64,000 nucleotides of DNA from Lepraria neglecta (GCA_033220425.1 CM065652.1:1736001-1800000), one strand, 5' to 3'. Numbered from the stretch's first letter, positions 32,426 through 43,455 are shown. Numbers and translations: made by a program. Notes: a model not told the origin generated them from the sequence alone.

Positions 32426-32793
32426 TGTATTGAGAACCTGCACGAAGGGCGGTGGTATCGCGGTTAAAGCTCATTCGGGCCCTTTCGGAGATCTTGTGTC
32501 CCACCCTCACTTACGTTGCCTAGATATTTTTCCCGGTATCACAGTGGCCTGTTCAGTCCTAATTATCGATGAATCAAACAACTCTCTCATGAGCGAGTAT
32601 GATCTATGACCAGGTAGTCGACTATGCCGGCTAAATTCACACTTCGTAAACTGCTCTCAACGATCTGACTCATGTTTAGTCTTGACTCATGCTGATAGAC
32701 ATCAAGGGAGTTCTCAAAGGCGATAAATGCGAGGAGAGTCCATAAATTCAAATTTCTGGTCGAGTTATAATCACAGACTAGGTAGATACTTGG
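32426..32793. other. Intergenic, nothing recognised
   Basis: Short stretch between the promoter of C and the duplicated fragment D. No gene or repeat was seen. Confidence 0.45.
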
Positions 32794-33524
32794 GCAGAAT
32801 ATAAATAATGATACTCCAATAAGACAACGAGCGTGTAATGTCCCCTTCAGCTATCTCGATTCGAGACCGCCCTTCGCTTCGGCTTCGTATTCTAGTCTCC
32901 TATAAATTCCTTATATCCGCTTAATCCTCCTGTCAAGTAGCCTAATACTGATATAGTTTAATCGATCATAATACCTGCCTAGGTACGAGATACGCTTTAT
33001 GAGCCTTGGCTTAATAGCTCTTCAACTTATCCTTACGTCGAGAGCTATTACCTCTACCGTAGTTATATCTAATAATAGTATACGGAAACTTCTTTTCTTC
33101 GGTATTCATATAATATCGAGTAGTAGTATACCTTAAGAAGTCGGAATACCTTTTATTAGCTAGTCCGCCGTCCTTTTCTACGTATATATATTTGCTAAGC
33201 TGGCTAAGGTGGGTTCTCTTATAGATAAGCGCTTCTAGAATTCTATATATAGAGGTCTCGTGATCCGTATCCTAAATACGGCTGGCCTAATCACGGTCCG
33301 GCATGCGACAAAGAAGTGACCTGAATTCAGCGATATTGGGGTCGCGTATGGTCGTGAAAGACTGTCAGAATTAGCCTGCAGCGCTGAAACAAGCGAGATA
33401 TATACAGCCATGGGTAGAAGCGGCATATAGATTATAAGAAAGAACTTTATCGCAGTAAGCGCCAATATTGATTAGCAGTTTATCGACAGTGGCCATCACC
33501 GAATTCTCTTGGTTCATAGCGTGG
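32794..33524 (-). pseudogene. Zinc-finger fragment D, duplicated from copy E
   Basis: This 0.73-kb block matches 40398-41134 almost end to end, from GGGCAGAATATAAATAATG to CTCTTGGTTCATAGCGTGG. It contains only the 3' part of a zinc-finger gene plus downstream sequence, with no exon 1 or promoter. Most differences from E are C-to-T or G-to-A transitions (for example CCTAAATACGG here, CCCAAATACGG in E). The zinc-finger frame is interrupted and several cysteine codons are lost. It is a segmental copy damaged by RIP-like mutation. Confidence 0.85.
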
Positions 33525-34185
33525 AAACTGGCCTCTGATATCTCAGCGCGCGCCCGACGTGTTTCGAATATTTTGTATCAAGACTTAGCAACGCACTGTT
33601 GACAATCCATAACCAACCAATTAGCGCTGGCGCTCCCATAAACTTCGACGCTCAGATTCTGCAAGTTTGGAATATTCCCAGTGAGGCGCAGGAATGCACT
33701 CTCAATAAACCGTACCCAATCAAATAGCATTGGTGCCATACGATCAAGAGAAAGATATTTCGAGGTCTAAATCCTTCTAGTCTCGACAACGAACACAGCC
33801 CAAAGTAATCATAAAATTGGACAAAATTGAAGCTTAAAGCGAATGGATGCTCTTCAAGAGTTTGATTGAATTCGACTTTTCAGAGATCGATAGGCTGCGA
33901 AGGAAGCTGTTTTTAACACGAAGGAAAACAGACTTGGCCTCAGATGTCCGTGAGCAGCTGGGGCAACATATATCTAGACTCCATTCTCGTCTATATAAAG
34001 CTCGAGAGACCTGTCCGCCAGACGAGCAACGACGAGCCCTTGATTTTGAAAATAAAACCTTCCATCAACACACACACACACACATTATATATACAACTCT
34101 TGACTGTCGTCCGTATTTAGCTCCATCCAGTGCCAGACATCTATACAACCAGCCTTCCCTAAACATCAGCACCCAGCGATAAGCA
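33525..34185 (+). promoter_or_regulatory. Upstream region of the 34186 gene, with TATA box
   Basis: TATATAAAG at 33992-34000 lies about 186 bp before the ATG at 34186. A CA repeat (about 34070-34083) and a CT/CA-rich leader follow. The remainder holds no recognised gene. Confidence 0.5.
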
Positions 34186-34861
34186 ATGTCTAGGATCAGA
34201 AAATTCGGTCGCATCTTTCTCAGCTACAAGCAAGTCGAGCTTGCCATAGCTGAAGTGGTCTATTACGGAAAAAACAAAGCGTTCAAACGCCAGATCGACG
34301 CCGTAGAAAAGCAAGTCATCGAGGAAACTCTCCAAACAGTCACGAATGCGGTCAGCGGCTCCGTCCTCCAATCAGGTTTGAGTGCCGATCAAAAGGCGAA
34401 AACAAAGGTATGTCTTCTCGCAGTAAAAACTTGCTCAAATGTGCACACGGCGAGCATGAAACACTCTCCAACCATATTTCCGGGTGTGTTGCCCAAATTT
34501 TGACCCTTGGAACACACCTTGAAGCCTCGAGAGCACGATTCGAATGGATGATGCTGACTGCGGAAACTTGAACAGAAAATCTGTGTCACGTATGAATAAT
34601 ATTCAAGATGATTAGAATCTCCTTGCTCATGAATTCTCAGGTCCATGCCGCATGTCAGTGACGAAGATCCGGCGAACCATTCGACATTGTTCGGAGTGGA
34701 CGAGAAAGATCGGCCTCTCTGGTCGGCTCATGCAACATCAGACCCAAGCAAGCAACAAGTAAGTTCTGTCCTTGGTATGTTCAGACCTTCCTGCATGGCT
34801 TTCTGACACGATGCAGCCCGCTCGCAACACGAACCGTACGGACATCATTTGTGGGCCATAG
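34186..34861 (+). CDS. Small hypothetical protein (132 aa) with a 14-nt exon
   Basis: Proposed CDS is join(34186..34407, 34576..34589, 34641..34758, 34817..34861). Exon 1 encodes 74 residues with mixed charged and hydrophobic helix-like sequence (MSRIRKFGRIFLSYKQVELA, then EKQVIEETLQTVTNAV). The 14-nt exon was deduced because donor GTATGT at 34408 and acceptor CTCAG at 34640 differ in phase, and it restores the frame. Introns 1 and 3 have good CTGAC branch sites. The rest is polar (SDEDPANHSTLFGVDEKD) and ends CGP. A strong TATA box supports transcription. No family was recognised. If the small exon is wrong, the protein would end soon after exon 1 by read-through. Confidence 0.5.
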
Positions 34862-35129
34862 ATGTCTTGGAGCCGACACAATTTCCTTTTCAAGCTCCAA
34901 TTGGCAGTATTAATATAAATATTGGACACCATTGTCAAGGAACCGTCGTCTGTGGCAATGAGGGTTGTCATGGGTTTGATTTTGGCTATTTCTGTTTTAT
35001 TTGGAGGGGCGTTTTGCCGTATACGCTAAGCAATGTAAAGTATAGATTAAGAGCATCCAGTCATTTACATACTGTGCCTTTATCGTCAGGATGCAGCAGG
35101 GGACCAATTGATGGGGCAGGTGCCCCGTT

Positions 35130-36407
35130 TCAGACTTCAGTGGAGTGCAGGTAGGGGTGCTCTAAAGCCTCTGCGGCAGTTGGTCTTTTGGTGTGGTCCA
35201 CGATGAGTAGAGAATCAATGAAGTCCAAGAGCCCCGGATCCACCTTTGGGCCAGATAGAGATTCGAGTTCCTGACATAGGGTGCCCACGTCGATATAAGG
35301 TACTGGCCCATCGATTTCAGGATGTATGTAGGTGCCCATAGACAATTCACCAGCCATAAGGAATTCCGACTCGTACTCCGGGTTTTGGACAGGTGGACCC
35401 AGCGGGCCAACTAGTCGGTCAATCTTGGCAATACACCAAGATTCGGTAAGATCTTCAACAACTTTGTCACTGATGCCGAAGATGGCCTTATGCCCCAGCC
35501 AGTGCGCGAGCTGGCCCGTTAGCTGGGTTCTGAGGTAGAGGGTGCGACCACAAACCGTGACGCCAAGTGACCATATATCAGACGACGGCCAGCAGCCCAA
35601 GCCTCGCCATACCTCCGGTGCCCTACACCCAATAGGTTGTATGCGGTATTTGTTGAAACCCTCCCGCATCACTGAAATCGTCAGAGAAAATAAAAATGGT
35701 TTCTTCAAGTCACGTACGGTTTCCTAGATCTCCCAACTTCACCACCGGAGAAGCGCTGTCAATATTTGACAGAAATATATTGTTCGGATTGACATCTGAC
35801 CTTGTCAGCACCACCAAAGTGACCTCAAAAGCAGAGAGAGCTGACCGGTATGCATCGCATTCGCAGACGCGAAAATATCGAGTGCTTCCAAGACCGACCT
35901 GGCAATCACCTTGGGAAGGACAGATTTCTCGCGGTATGGCTCTGCGCGCACGTTCCACAAAACGTGCTCCATCCATTCGAAAACCAAACATGGCGGGTCC
36001 TCTGAGGTCTTGTCAAAGCCAGCACGACCGCGCTCCTCAACCATTTCCCATTGTCCGACAACATCATGTAGTTTTCTTATAAACGGGTTTGTCTTGACAG
36101 GACCGGGCCCCTCGTATATCTCATACTCGCGGACAAGAGCCATTCTTTCCATTGCAGGCGATCGCTGACCTGGCGTTTTTGGGGTGGATTCTTGCGGGGT
36201 GGGTGGAGGGGCGCTTTTGATCATGAAACTGTAATCTATGAGTTGCGGGCTGGCACGGACAGCAACGGGAATTGAGACTTACAATCTAGGTTCGGCATCA
36301 GGGACGTGTACAGACTGTGCTTTGAAGACTGTATTGGACCTCAAGGGCTCGAGCAATCTGTAGGCGCCCTTTGCCCCTTTGAGGACACGGCTAGATTGGA
36401 GTGACAT
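35130..36407 (-). CDS. Protein kinase-like protein with atypical catalytic motifs
   Basis: CDS is complement(join(35130..35671, 35718..35795, 35846..36228, 36283..36407)), 375 aa, all phases agreeing. The N-terminal lobe reads LKGAKGAYRLLEPLRSNTVF, without a clear GxGxxG loop, followed by FMIKSA with a candidate ATP-site Lys46. The hinge is PCLVFEWMEHVL. The catalytic loop is HTDVNPNNIFL (168-178): the Asp (170) is present but the usual Lys two residues on is Asn172. The metal-binding DFG is GDLG (191-194). The APE motif is intact (CRAPEVW, 211-217), followed by DIWSLGVT and a standard C-lobe ending TAAEALEHPYLHSTEV. It resembles fungal SRPK-like or Bub-like orphan kinases, but no subfamily can be set. 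Activity is uncertain. The frame is intact, so it is under selection or young. Confidence 0.85.
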
Positions 36408-36504
36408 CTTGTGACAATGTCTGCTTCCCGATCACATCACAAAAGCGAAGCCCCAATATTGAATACCTGGTAGGCTATACGCAGGTCAAATCAGCCTAGC
36501 CTAT

Positions 36505-36779
36505 GGGTTCACCCCTCAACCGGCTGCACCTCTCAACCGTCTAGCCTTATAGGGCTGCCGCCCGGAAATCTCGATCTTTCTGCTCCGGGGGGAGGGTCCG
36601 GCGCTCTCAGGGGTGTATATAGTGGAAGTCTACAGCTTTCTACAGCTCGCCAACTTCGTAAGTTTCGATAAAATCTTTCGTACGAGACTTATAGAGATTG
36701 ATAATATCTACAATAGTATACGCGAAAATTTATTATCAAACGCTATATCTGTAGAGCTAGACGGTTGAGTGGTGAACCC
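36505..36779. mobile_element. 275-bp element with terminal inverted repeats (MITE-like)
   Basis: The left end GGGTTCACCCCTCAACCGG and the reverse complement of the right end, GGGTTCACCACTCAACCGT, agree at 18 of 19 positions. The inside is non-coding, with an AT-rich right half. No clean target-site duplication is visible. A sequence like the left end also occurs at 12361. It is probably a non-autonomous DNA transposon. It lies about 110 bp upstream of the first usable ATG of the decayed AAA ATPase gene. Confidence 0.65.
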
Positions 36780-36892
36780 TGAAATCTGTCAAAGTGTCCG
36801 TTCTCAGTATTCTACAAGCGGGCAATTCTGTCTTAAAAGCTCAACTACAACCACAACCGAATACAGGGAGCGCATGGCCAGGCAGACCTGCC

Positions 36893-38694
36893 ATGGCTCA
36901 CTGCCGCGTCTGCGCGCACCCAGTCCTCGAACAACCTCGACTCTTCTGTCCCCGCAATCAGAAATTCCTGTTGAGGAGCATAGTGGCAAAGAACATATTC
37001 CTAGCAGCCTCACCTGAGCGAATACAGCAGGCCTGCGATAGCGACCCATACCTCGACGTGGTGAAAGAGCTGCGAAGTCACTTCTCGAAATCGGGAATAC
37101 TGACCAATATTGGCATCGTTGATTTACTCCGCAGATGGCATCCCAACCACACTGTTACGCAAACGCCAAAATCGACAGGGATTTTGAAATTGGCAAAAGC
37201 TGGCCAGGCTCATGCATCTCTGGATACCGGCATTGATTTTTATGGATCACGGACTTATGAACGGGCCACTGATGACGCGAAGGGTATCGGACGTCTGAAA
37301 CACAAGGTGGAGTTTGAAAGATATAAATATCGTTGGAAAGATCAGTGCTTCTAGGTGTACGTTGCAGACTACTGGGAGACTGAGTATTCTCAGGTGAAAA
37401 ACCATTACATACTATATCCACGAAGCCAAGGGGATATCATAGATGACTGATCTCAGACGGTAGACAGGCTCATTACAGCCGTCACTCAGCATCTGTCTGA
37501 GATCAAGGAAGAGATATGGGTGTATGATCGAGGGTATTGGAGGAAGAATCACAAGCTTTGGAATAACGTGCAAGGTTGCAAGTGGGAAAATGTGATCCTC
37601 GCCAATGAGATGAAGCTCCAACTCATCAGCGATATTGAAGGCTTTTTGGACCGCAAAGAGGACTACAAATCATTCGCAGTGCCATGGAAAGTAAGTGAGT
37701 ACGACAACCTGTTGGCCCCATTCGTCCTGCGTGCCTTCAAAGTCACTGGCCTAACGTGCTTTGGCCGTCTTCGCGCTGCTCTTTTGGGATTCGTTAAGCT
37801 GATAATTGTAGCGTGGAATCATCCTTCATGGCCTGCCTGAAAATGGGAAAACAATCTCTATCAAGGCTCTGATGCGCTCTCTCGCTTCCCGCTCAACGCC
37901 CATTCCAACTTTGTATGTCAAATCTCTGGGAAAGTCCTGCGATCAGGACGATATTCGCTCTATATTCGAGAAAGCACGGGAGACAGGCCCTTGCCTCCTC
38001 GTCTTTGAAGATATCGATAGTCTGATGTCCGACGAGGTCAAGAGCTTTTTCCTTAATGAAGTAGATGGTTTGGAGGGGAATGATGGTATTATGATGGTCG
38101 GAAGCACCAGTTATTGTGTGTTCACTCCCCAGCGCGCCTCTGAATGACTCGCAGCGTTGACTCGCGTCTCATCAGTGGACAGGCTGGACGCAGGTATCTC
38201 CAAGCGTCCGAGTCGATTCGACCGAAAATATCACTTTGCGCTTCCCGCAACACCAGAAAGAATCCAATACTGCGAATACTGGGGCTCATACCCGACACTT
38301 GCGGCCGCCATTGCCTACTTTGCTAATACATGTCTATAGATCAAAGCTGTCAAAGAACTCATCTCTTAGACTGCCCACCCAGATATCCTCTGCAATTGCC
38401 AGCATCACCGAGGGTTTCAGCTTCGCATATCTTCAAGAAGCCTTCGTCACCGCTTTGCTATCGATCGTTCAATCGCAGAGAGCGAATCTGGTCAAACCCG
38501 ATGCTTCAGGATTTTTCATATCCGATGATCTCGCGTCGAATGCGGTATAGCAGGCGATTAGCAAGCAGGTCCAAACGCTACGCAAAGAAATGAAAGACAG
38601 CCGGGAAAGTGTGAAAGATGCCGAGAAGAATAGCATGTTGAGTGAGGCTCGTTCGAGCTCCGGTACCTCGACCGGGTTTGGACTTCCGAGGTAG
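36893..38694 (+). pseudogene. Decayed AAA-family ATPase gene
   Basis: The core of an AAA+ ATPase is readable: WNNVQGCKWENVILANEMK, LISDIEGFLDRKEDY, VPWK, then after an intron (37690 to about 37813) RGIILHGLPENGKTISIKAL (Walker A, GLPENGKT), Walker B CLLVFEDIDSL, the DGLEGNDGIMMVGST sensor region, and [17 protein letters not shown] with the arginine-finger area. The C-terminal helical part follows (EGFSFAYLQEAFVTALLSIV). In-frame stops occur at least three times: near 37352, near 37447 and near 38550. A frame change or intron remains unresolved near 38330. The upstream start is unclear; the MITE-like element lies just before it and may have removed the promoter. The family resembles fungal BCS1/CDC48-like AAA proteins of unknown function. 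Confidence 0.8.
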
Positions 38695-39578
38695 CGTTTT
38701 GGTCGTTGATACTTCATTCCTACGAGGAATGCACTCCCCTCCATAAAATCCCCCTTTACTCCACTCTGGCAGAGATAGTGTTTGGTCTTGTAACTCTAAT
38801 CCATCCGTGTATGATTACGATACCAGATTAAAATATAACACCAAATAAATGGGGCACAAGATCCATCAGGTGGTGAAAATTCCATGAAAACCAGAATTCA
38901 GAAAAAGACTGGGCAAGTCCTTCCCGATAACGAGGATTGTAAGCGTTTCTGGGTCGTGGTCATAATGGCGTTGCCGTGCCTGCAGTCTGTCCAACGAATG
39001 AATCGTTGAAGACTACTCTACATTCGCCGCTGCGTTGGCGCAGCTCTCGGCCATTGGAGCCTCGTATTCGATCCATGTCCCCTGATGCTGAATCTCCCCT
39101 GCGCGCCCTCGCGTATGTCCAGCCTTGCTGTCTCGTCAGTTGCTTTTGCCTAGATCTTCAAGCTGAGTCTTCTGCAACGAAGCAACGGCACTGCGCCCTC
39201 CACAACGCCCGACCAAAAGCGAAATCAACGTCTCGAGGCCATGTCACCTAATGACGCCATTCCTACATCTTTGTCGGCGCAGCCAGGCAGTCACGTTAAG
39301 ACTGCTGTTGGTCGAGGCGAGGTCCCAGCTCCTATACTTTCATTCGCTGCTCTGACCCACTGCCATTCTTTGGTTTCACGCGCAGGCCCTTGATGTCGAG
39401 TTATCCGATCGCGGTCGAGGTATTATCCCTATCGATGCGGCCAGGCCGACAAATGGAAAGCCCTGCGATCGCTATTAAGGATGAGACATTGCTTTCATTG
39501 GTCCTGTGGCAGCCCGGCATGCGTGCTATGGTTTTGACAGGAGTTGCGCTGTGAATCTTCGCCCCAAGCTGAGGTAAC
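38695..39578. other. Intergenic, nothing recognised
   Basis: Open frames here (for example plus-strand 38976-39251) are short and without family resemblance. No repeat match elsewhere in the window was noticed. Confidence 0.4.
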
Positions 39579-39622
39579 GTAGCTGAGTCGCAGAGTAGCT
39601 GAGTCGCAGAGTAGCTGAGCAG
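39579..39622 (+). repeat. 16-bp short tandem repeat
   Basis: GTAGCTGAGTCGCAGA occurs at 39579-39594 and 39595-39610, with a partial third copy GTAGCTGAGCAG. It lies at the edge of the dispersed repeat shared with 13.6 kb. Confidence 0.8.
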
Positions 39623-39624
39623 TA

Positions 39625-40085
39625 ATGAAACGATGGCCGGCAAGGGAAGGCGGAGGCAGCAGACTCCGGATAAGCTGCAGCGCGGACGAGGTCCGAGGCG
39701 GCGAATGAGAGGGCCTGCTGTATTGCTGGCTCAACCGTAGACGGAAGAATGGACCATGGTAAAAGCCCATGATCAAGTCGAAGTCCAGGCAAAGATGAAT
39801 TCAGGAGTACACAGGATCGCGACCATTGTGTGGCCCTCTTCGACTGGGTCGATAGCGCTGGAGCTGAGCCGGCGAACGTTCAACATATTCCAGGTCGTGG
39901 GTTGAATTTCGAGTGATATCGTGGGAGCCGACGGTAGAGAGAATGAGGTAGTAAAGGTACATTGGTCGAAAGAAAGGGTTGAAGGGAAGTGAATGACGGT
40001 TTGAAGAATAGGCAGGACAGACGGTATTTCACGCGCTGCGAATAGTACCCTGGCCCGGCAAATACATTGGCATTGGACATAGTGT
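39625..40085. repeat. Dispersed repeat, longer copy (partner at 13.6 kb)
   Basis: This copy shares GCGGACGAGGTCCGAGGCGG (39681-39700) and GGCCCGGCAAATACATTGG near 40051-40069 with the 13.6-kb copy. It keeps more CA/TG dinucleotides, so it is the less mutated of the two. No protein-coding frame and no terminal repeats were found, so its class is unknown. It lies about 310 bp from the downstream flank of zinc-finger copy E, while its partner abuts copy H. Confidence 0.68.
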
Positions 40086-40397
40086 AGTCAAAGGCCGTGT
40101 GAAGCCGCCTACTGGAGCCCTTAGCCAGGTGACCAGGGTGAAGCCGTGCAGCAGTGGGGTTTCTAGGCAGCAGCCTGGGGTGGACACCCAAAGGGCAATT
40201 CTAGCCGGGCTCCAGGCCAGGTTCCTGCCAGCTGCGCCTCTGCACTTCCCCCTTAACTGCCCCTGGGAGCTCACCTGGGCTCAGGCGCGGCTCAGGCACG
40301 GCTCCGGGCCGCTCGCCCCCGGCTTACCTTAAAGCAGCCGCTGCTCACCCCCAAGGCTAGACGCGGAAGGGGCAGAGCTTTCTCGTGATCATGTCTA
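40086..40397. other. GC-rich spacer
   Basis: A GC-rich stretch (phrases such as GGCTCAGGCGCGGCTCAGGC near 40280) between the dispersed repeat and the duplicated zinc-finger block. No gene, terminal repeat or match to another part of the window was recognised. Confidence 0.4.
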
Positions 40398-40619
40398 GAA
40401 GGGCAGAATATGAATAATGATGCTCCAATAAGACAATGAACGTGTAATGTCCCCTTCAGCTATGTCGATTCTAGACCGCCCTTCGCTTCGACTTCGCATT
40501 CTGGTCCCCTATAAATTCCTTATATCCGCTCAATCCTCCTGTTAAGTAGCCTAATACTAATATGGTTTGATCGATCGTAATACCTGCCTAGGTACGAGAT
40601 ACGCTTTGTAAGCCTTAGC

Positions 40620-41518
40620 TTAATAGCTCTTCAACTTATCCTTGCGTCGAAAGCTATTACCTCTACCGTAGTTATACCTAATAATAGTATACGGAAACTT
40701 CTTTTCTTCCGTATTCGTATAATATCGAGTGGTAGTATACCTTAAGAGGTCGGAATATCTTTTATTGGCTAGTCCGCCGTCCTTTTCCACGTGTATATAT
40801 TTGCCAGGCTGGCCGAAGTGGGTTCTCTCGTGGATAAGCGCTTCTGGAATTCCATGCATGGTGGTCTCGTGATCCGCGTCCCAAATACGGCTGGCCCAGT
40901 TACAGCTCGGCATGCGACAAAGAAGTGACCTGAACTCAGCGATATTGGGGTCGCGTATGGTCGTGAAAGACTGTCGGAATTAGCCTGCAGCACTGAAACA
41001 AGCGAGACATGTACAGCTATAGGTGGAAGCGGCATACAGATTATGAGAAAGTATTTTATCGCAGGGAGCGCCGACATTGTTCAGCAATTCATCGACAGTG
41101 GCCATCACCGAATTCTCTTGGTTCATAGCATGGCCGGTGAAACCAGTCGCAGAACTGGGGATACATGTTCGATCCTCGCTCTGCTGAAGGTGCATCCAGG
41201 GTAAGAGTTGCGCTGTGGTCGGCTGCCAGTCCGTAACATTGCTTCCGTAAATTGCCAGAGGTATCAAAGTAGTCTTGGCTCCAGCCTTGGTTAAGGCATT
41301 GGGATTCGGGGTTGGGTACAGAATGAGGCGGTGCCGGTAGACCCATAGATGGTCTAAAGTTTCCTCGTCTTGCCTGAGCGCCCCCTCATTAGCCAATTAA
41401 AAAAAACTCACATAAATTTTCTCGCCTCGTCGCCCTGATTGTAGGGAATAGCCAGGGAAGCCTCAGAAAACGAGGCGAAATCGAAGTATTGGCTCGCATC
41501 CGACTCGTTAGTCTCCAT
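40620..41518 (-). pseudogene. C2H2 zinc-finger family copy E, RIP-damaged
   Basis: Exon 1 (41412..41518) opens METNESDASQYFDFASF, the 38-bp family intron is present (GTGAG, eight T, AATTGGCTAATGAG, GGGC, TCAG), and exon 2 starts at 41373. The CxCx2C element survives (YSCTCLAC) and is followed at once by a stop (TAA at 40980-40982) in the same frame. Downstream, zinc ligands are replaced: finger 1 has HVEKDG in place of the first cysteine pair, and finger 2 reads YTIIRYNYGRGNSFRRKDKL, with Tyr and Arg where Cys stands in the paralogues. Such Cys-to-Tyr and Cys-to-Arg changes are C/G-to-T/A transitions and their reverse. The block 40398-41134 was copied to 32.8 kb (fragment D). The upstream box is not recognisable. 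Confidence 0.88.
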
Positions 41519-42183
41519 CCTCGATAAGGCGAGGCCTGAATAGGCTGGCAGAAGGGCGGCCTCTTTTCAGGCGCTTTGGGGAAACGGCTGAGGTGTGAGC
41601 AGCACTTTTAACCAATGAATGCTGTAGTTTACAGGCAGAAACCTGAGAAAGAGACCTGAAGTGCTTGGGGGAATAATGGCTTGATGTATGTTTGTCAGAG
41701 CCGTTACTTCAAAGCTAAAATTCCTGATTCGCCTCATGAGAGACTTTGTCTGTAAATTAGTGTTTTCTCTTCAAGTTACAGCAACCATACTGCCTCATAT
41801 TTGCCGGCAATGACATGGGCTAATAGTGAATAAATTGAAGCACTTGCATTCTAGAGTAAAACAGATGAGTTGATTGCCAAGCTGATGTCACTTCATCTTG
41901 GTCAGTGTGTATTCCCGTGGGTAGGCCTTTCTATTAAGGTCCAAGCAGTGGTATTGCCTCAACACGTATCGCTAAGCCAAATAACCGGACTTGTTTGTGT
42001 AGTGGTTTTTTTCCTTCTGTACTATGTTGGAGTAAAGACTGTCTATCTAGGCATGCGAATAAGAACAAAGGATATGAGCATCGATGTAATGACCGTGTAA
42101 GATACCGAAAAACATGGGGTCCGACTCTCCTATCCTAAACCCAAGCGAAACTAGGTCACCCGCCCCCGAGAGAGACTGTTCCA
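41519..42183. other. Intergenic between zinc-finger copies E and F
   Basis: No gene was recognised. It contains the former promoter of E, where a weak CTTGATGTATGTTTG (41690 onward) may be a decayed TATA-like element, and the 3' UTR of F. Confidence 0.45.
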
Positions 42184-43261
42184 TCATCCAATAGTCCCTG
42201 AAGATTTGGAAATACCCGCCTTAGACTTGATATTCTGCACAGGCTTGCCAGGAGTGAACATGTTGCGGTGGCCAGCTTTGAGGTGATCCCTCATCTTATC
42301 CTTCCTGGGAAAACCGTTGTCGCCACTGAATTTACAGCCAATGACTGTGCATGGAAACTTCTTGGCGTTCTTGCAATGTTTGGCTGCGTAGTGTCGTTTG
42401 ATATCGGAGGAGCGTTTGGTAGTGTAGATGCAGTGCTCATGTTTACAGGTGAAAGCATCCCGGCCTGGGGTCCGTTCAAAGAAATGTTTTTCCTCGTGGC
42501 GGACTACATACCACTTCAAATAGCATTCGGGGAGAGTCAGATCTTTAATGTGGTAAGTCCAAGAACAATCTGGAATGCGGCAGGAAACATTCACTGAACG
42601 TGATAGTTCCGGAGTCTTCCGATACGTAGGCCAATACAGGCAGCCCAAACAGACGCAGCCTTTCGCAGGAGCGAGGCCAAAGAGATCATCAATGTTTGCG
42701 ACGTCGATGTTTTCTCCTTGCGGCTTAGGCAATAGCAGCTCGGCCGGAGTGGAGAGCAAAGTCTGGTCGGCGCTCGCCTGCCATGGTTCGGAATGTTCGA
42801 CGCTATCAGAAGAGGCTCCTCCCATGTCATCGGTGCCATTGGCATGACCTGACCGAAAGGGATCCTTGACGAGCTCGGACGTGCACCCCTGAGAAGTTTG
42901 GTAGACACTGAAACGATGATGTGGGACAGTGGGGAAGTCGGAAGGATACGTCTGATCCGGGTCCTGATGATACTGCGAGATTGGCAGATCGATCGCCGTC
43001 AGGGGGACCCAATCAATGTTATTGTACACTACCGAGGGAACGCCCGAGATCTCTTTGCAGGTGTTCTTGCTTAAACTGCGCCCCTTGGTCAGCTAATAAA
43101 AAAAAAGCTCACCACTCCTCCGCCACCACACCACCCTGCAAATCTCCCTGCATGTCTATCCCACCCATCCCATCACCGAAAGCGTCGAAGGCGTTGAAAT
43201 CGAAGAATTCGCTCCACTCATTGTTGAACTCGCTGCCGTCCATGCCGTTCATGTTGCTCAT
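42184..43261 (-). CDS. C2H2 zinc-finger family protein F
   Basis: CDS is complement(join(42184..43075, 43113..43261)), 346 aa, the longest of the family. Exon 1 encodes NNEWSEFFDFNAFDAFGDGM, then MQGDLQGGVVAEE. The 37-bp intron reads GTGAGC, nine T, ATTAGCTGACC, GGGGC, GCAG. Exon 2 has the CxCx2C element (CVCLGC), CRIPDC with a longer spacer before the histidines (HEEKH), finger 1 (CKHEHC ... HYAAKH), finger 2 (CTVIGCKFSGDNGFPRKDKM, DHLKAGH) and the tail TPGKPVQNIKSKAG. All zinc ligands are intact. Gene G lies about 0.67 kb upstream on the same strand. Confidence 0.88.
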
Positions 43262-43308
43262 TGCGATCGTTGATTGGCCAAGTGAAGGGCGGTGTTGACT
43301 AGCGTGAT

Positions 43309-43455
43309 GCGTTGGCGATCGCTGCGCCCCGTTGGAGTGGTGAGGCTGCGGGAGGTGGAAACCGGTGAACAGCCAATGGAAGCTGCTGATTGCGTAATGG
43401 GAGCTGCGAAAGAGAGTTGAAGTGAGTGTGGGAAGGCTGGTGCTTATGTATTTGG
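43309..43455 (-). promoter_or_regulatory. Family upstream box and TATA-like element of gene F
   Basis: GCGTTGGCGATCGCTGCGC (43309-43327) lies 48-66 bp before the ATG. TGCTTATGTATTTGG (43441-43455; sense CCAAATACATAAGCA) lies 180-194 bp before it. Confidence 0.62.

Noticed and set aside
40086-40397. GC-rich spacer as a possible transposon end
   Set aside because: No terminal repeats, no open frame and no second copy in the window.
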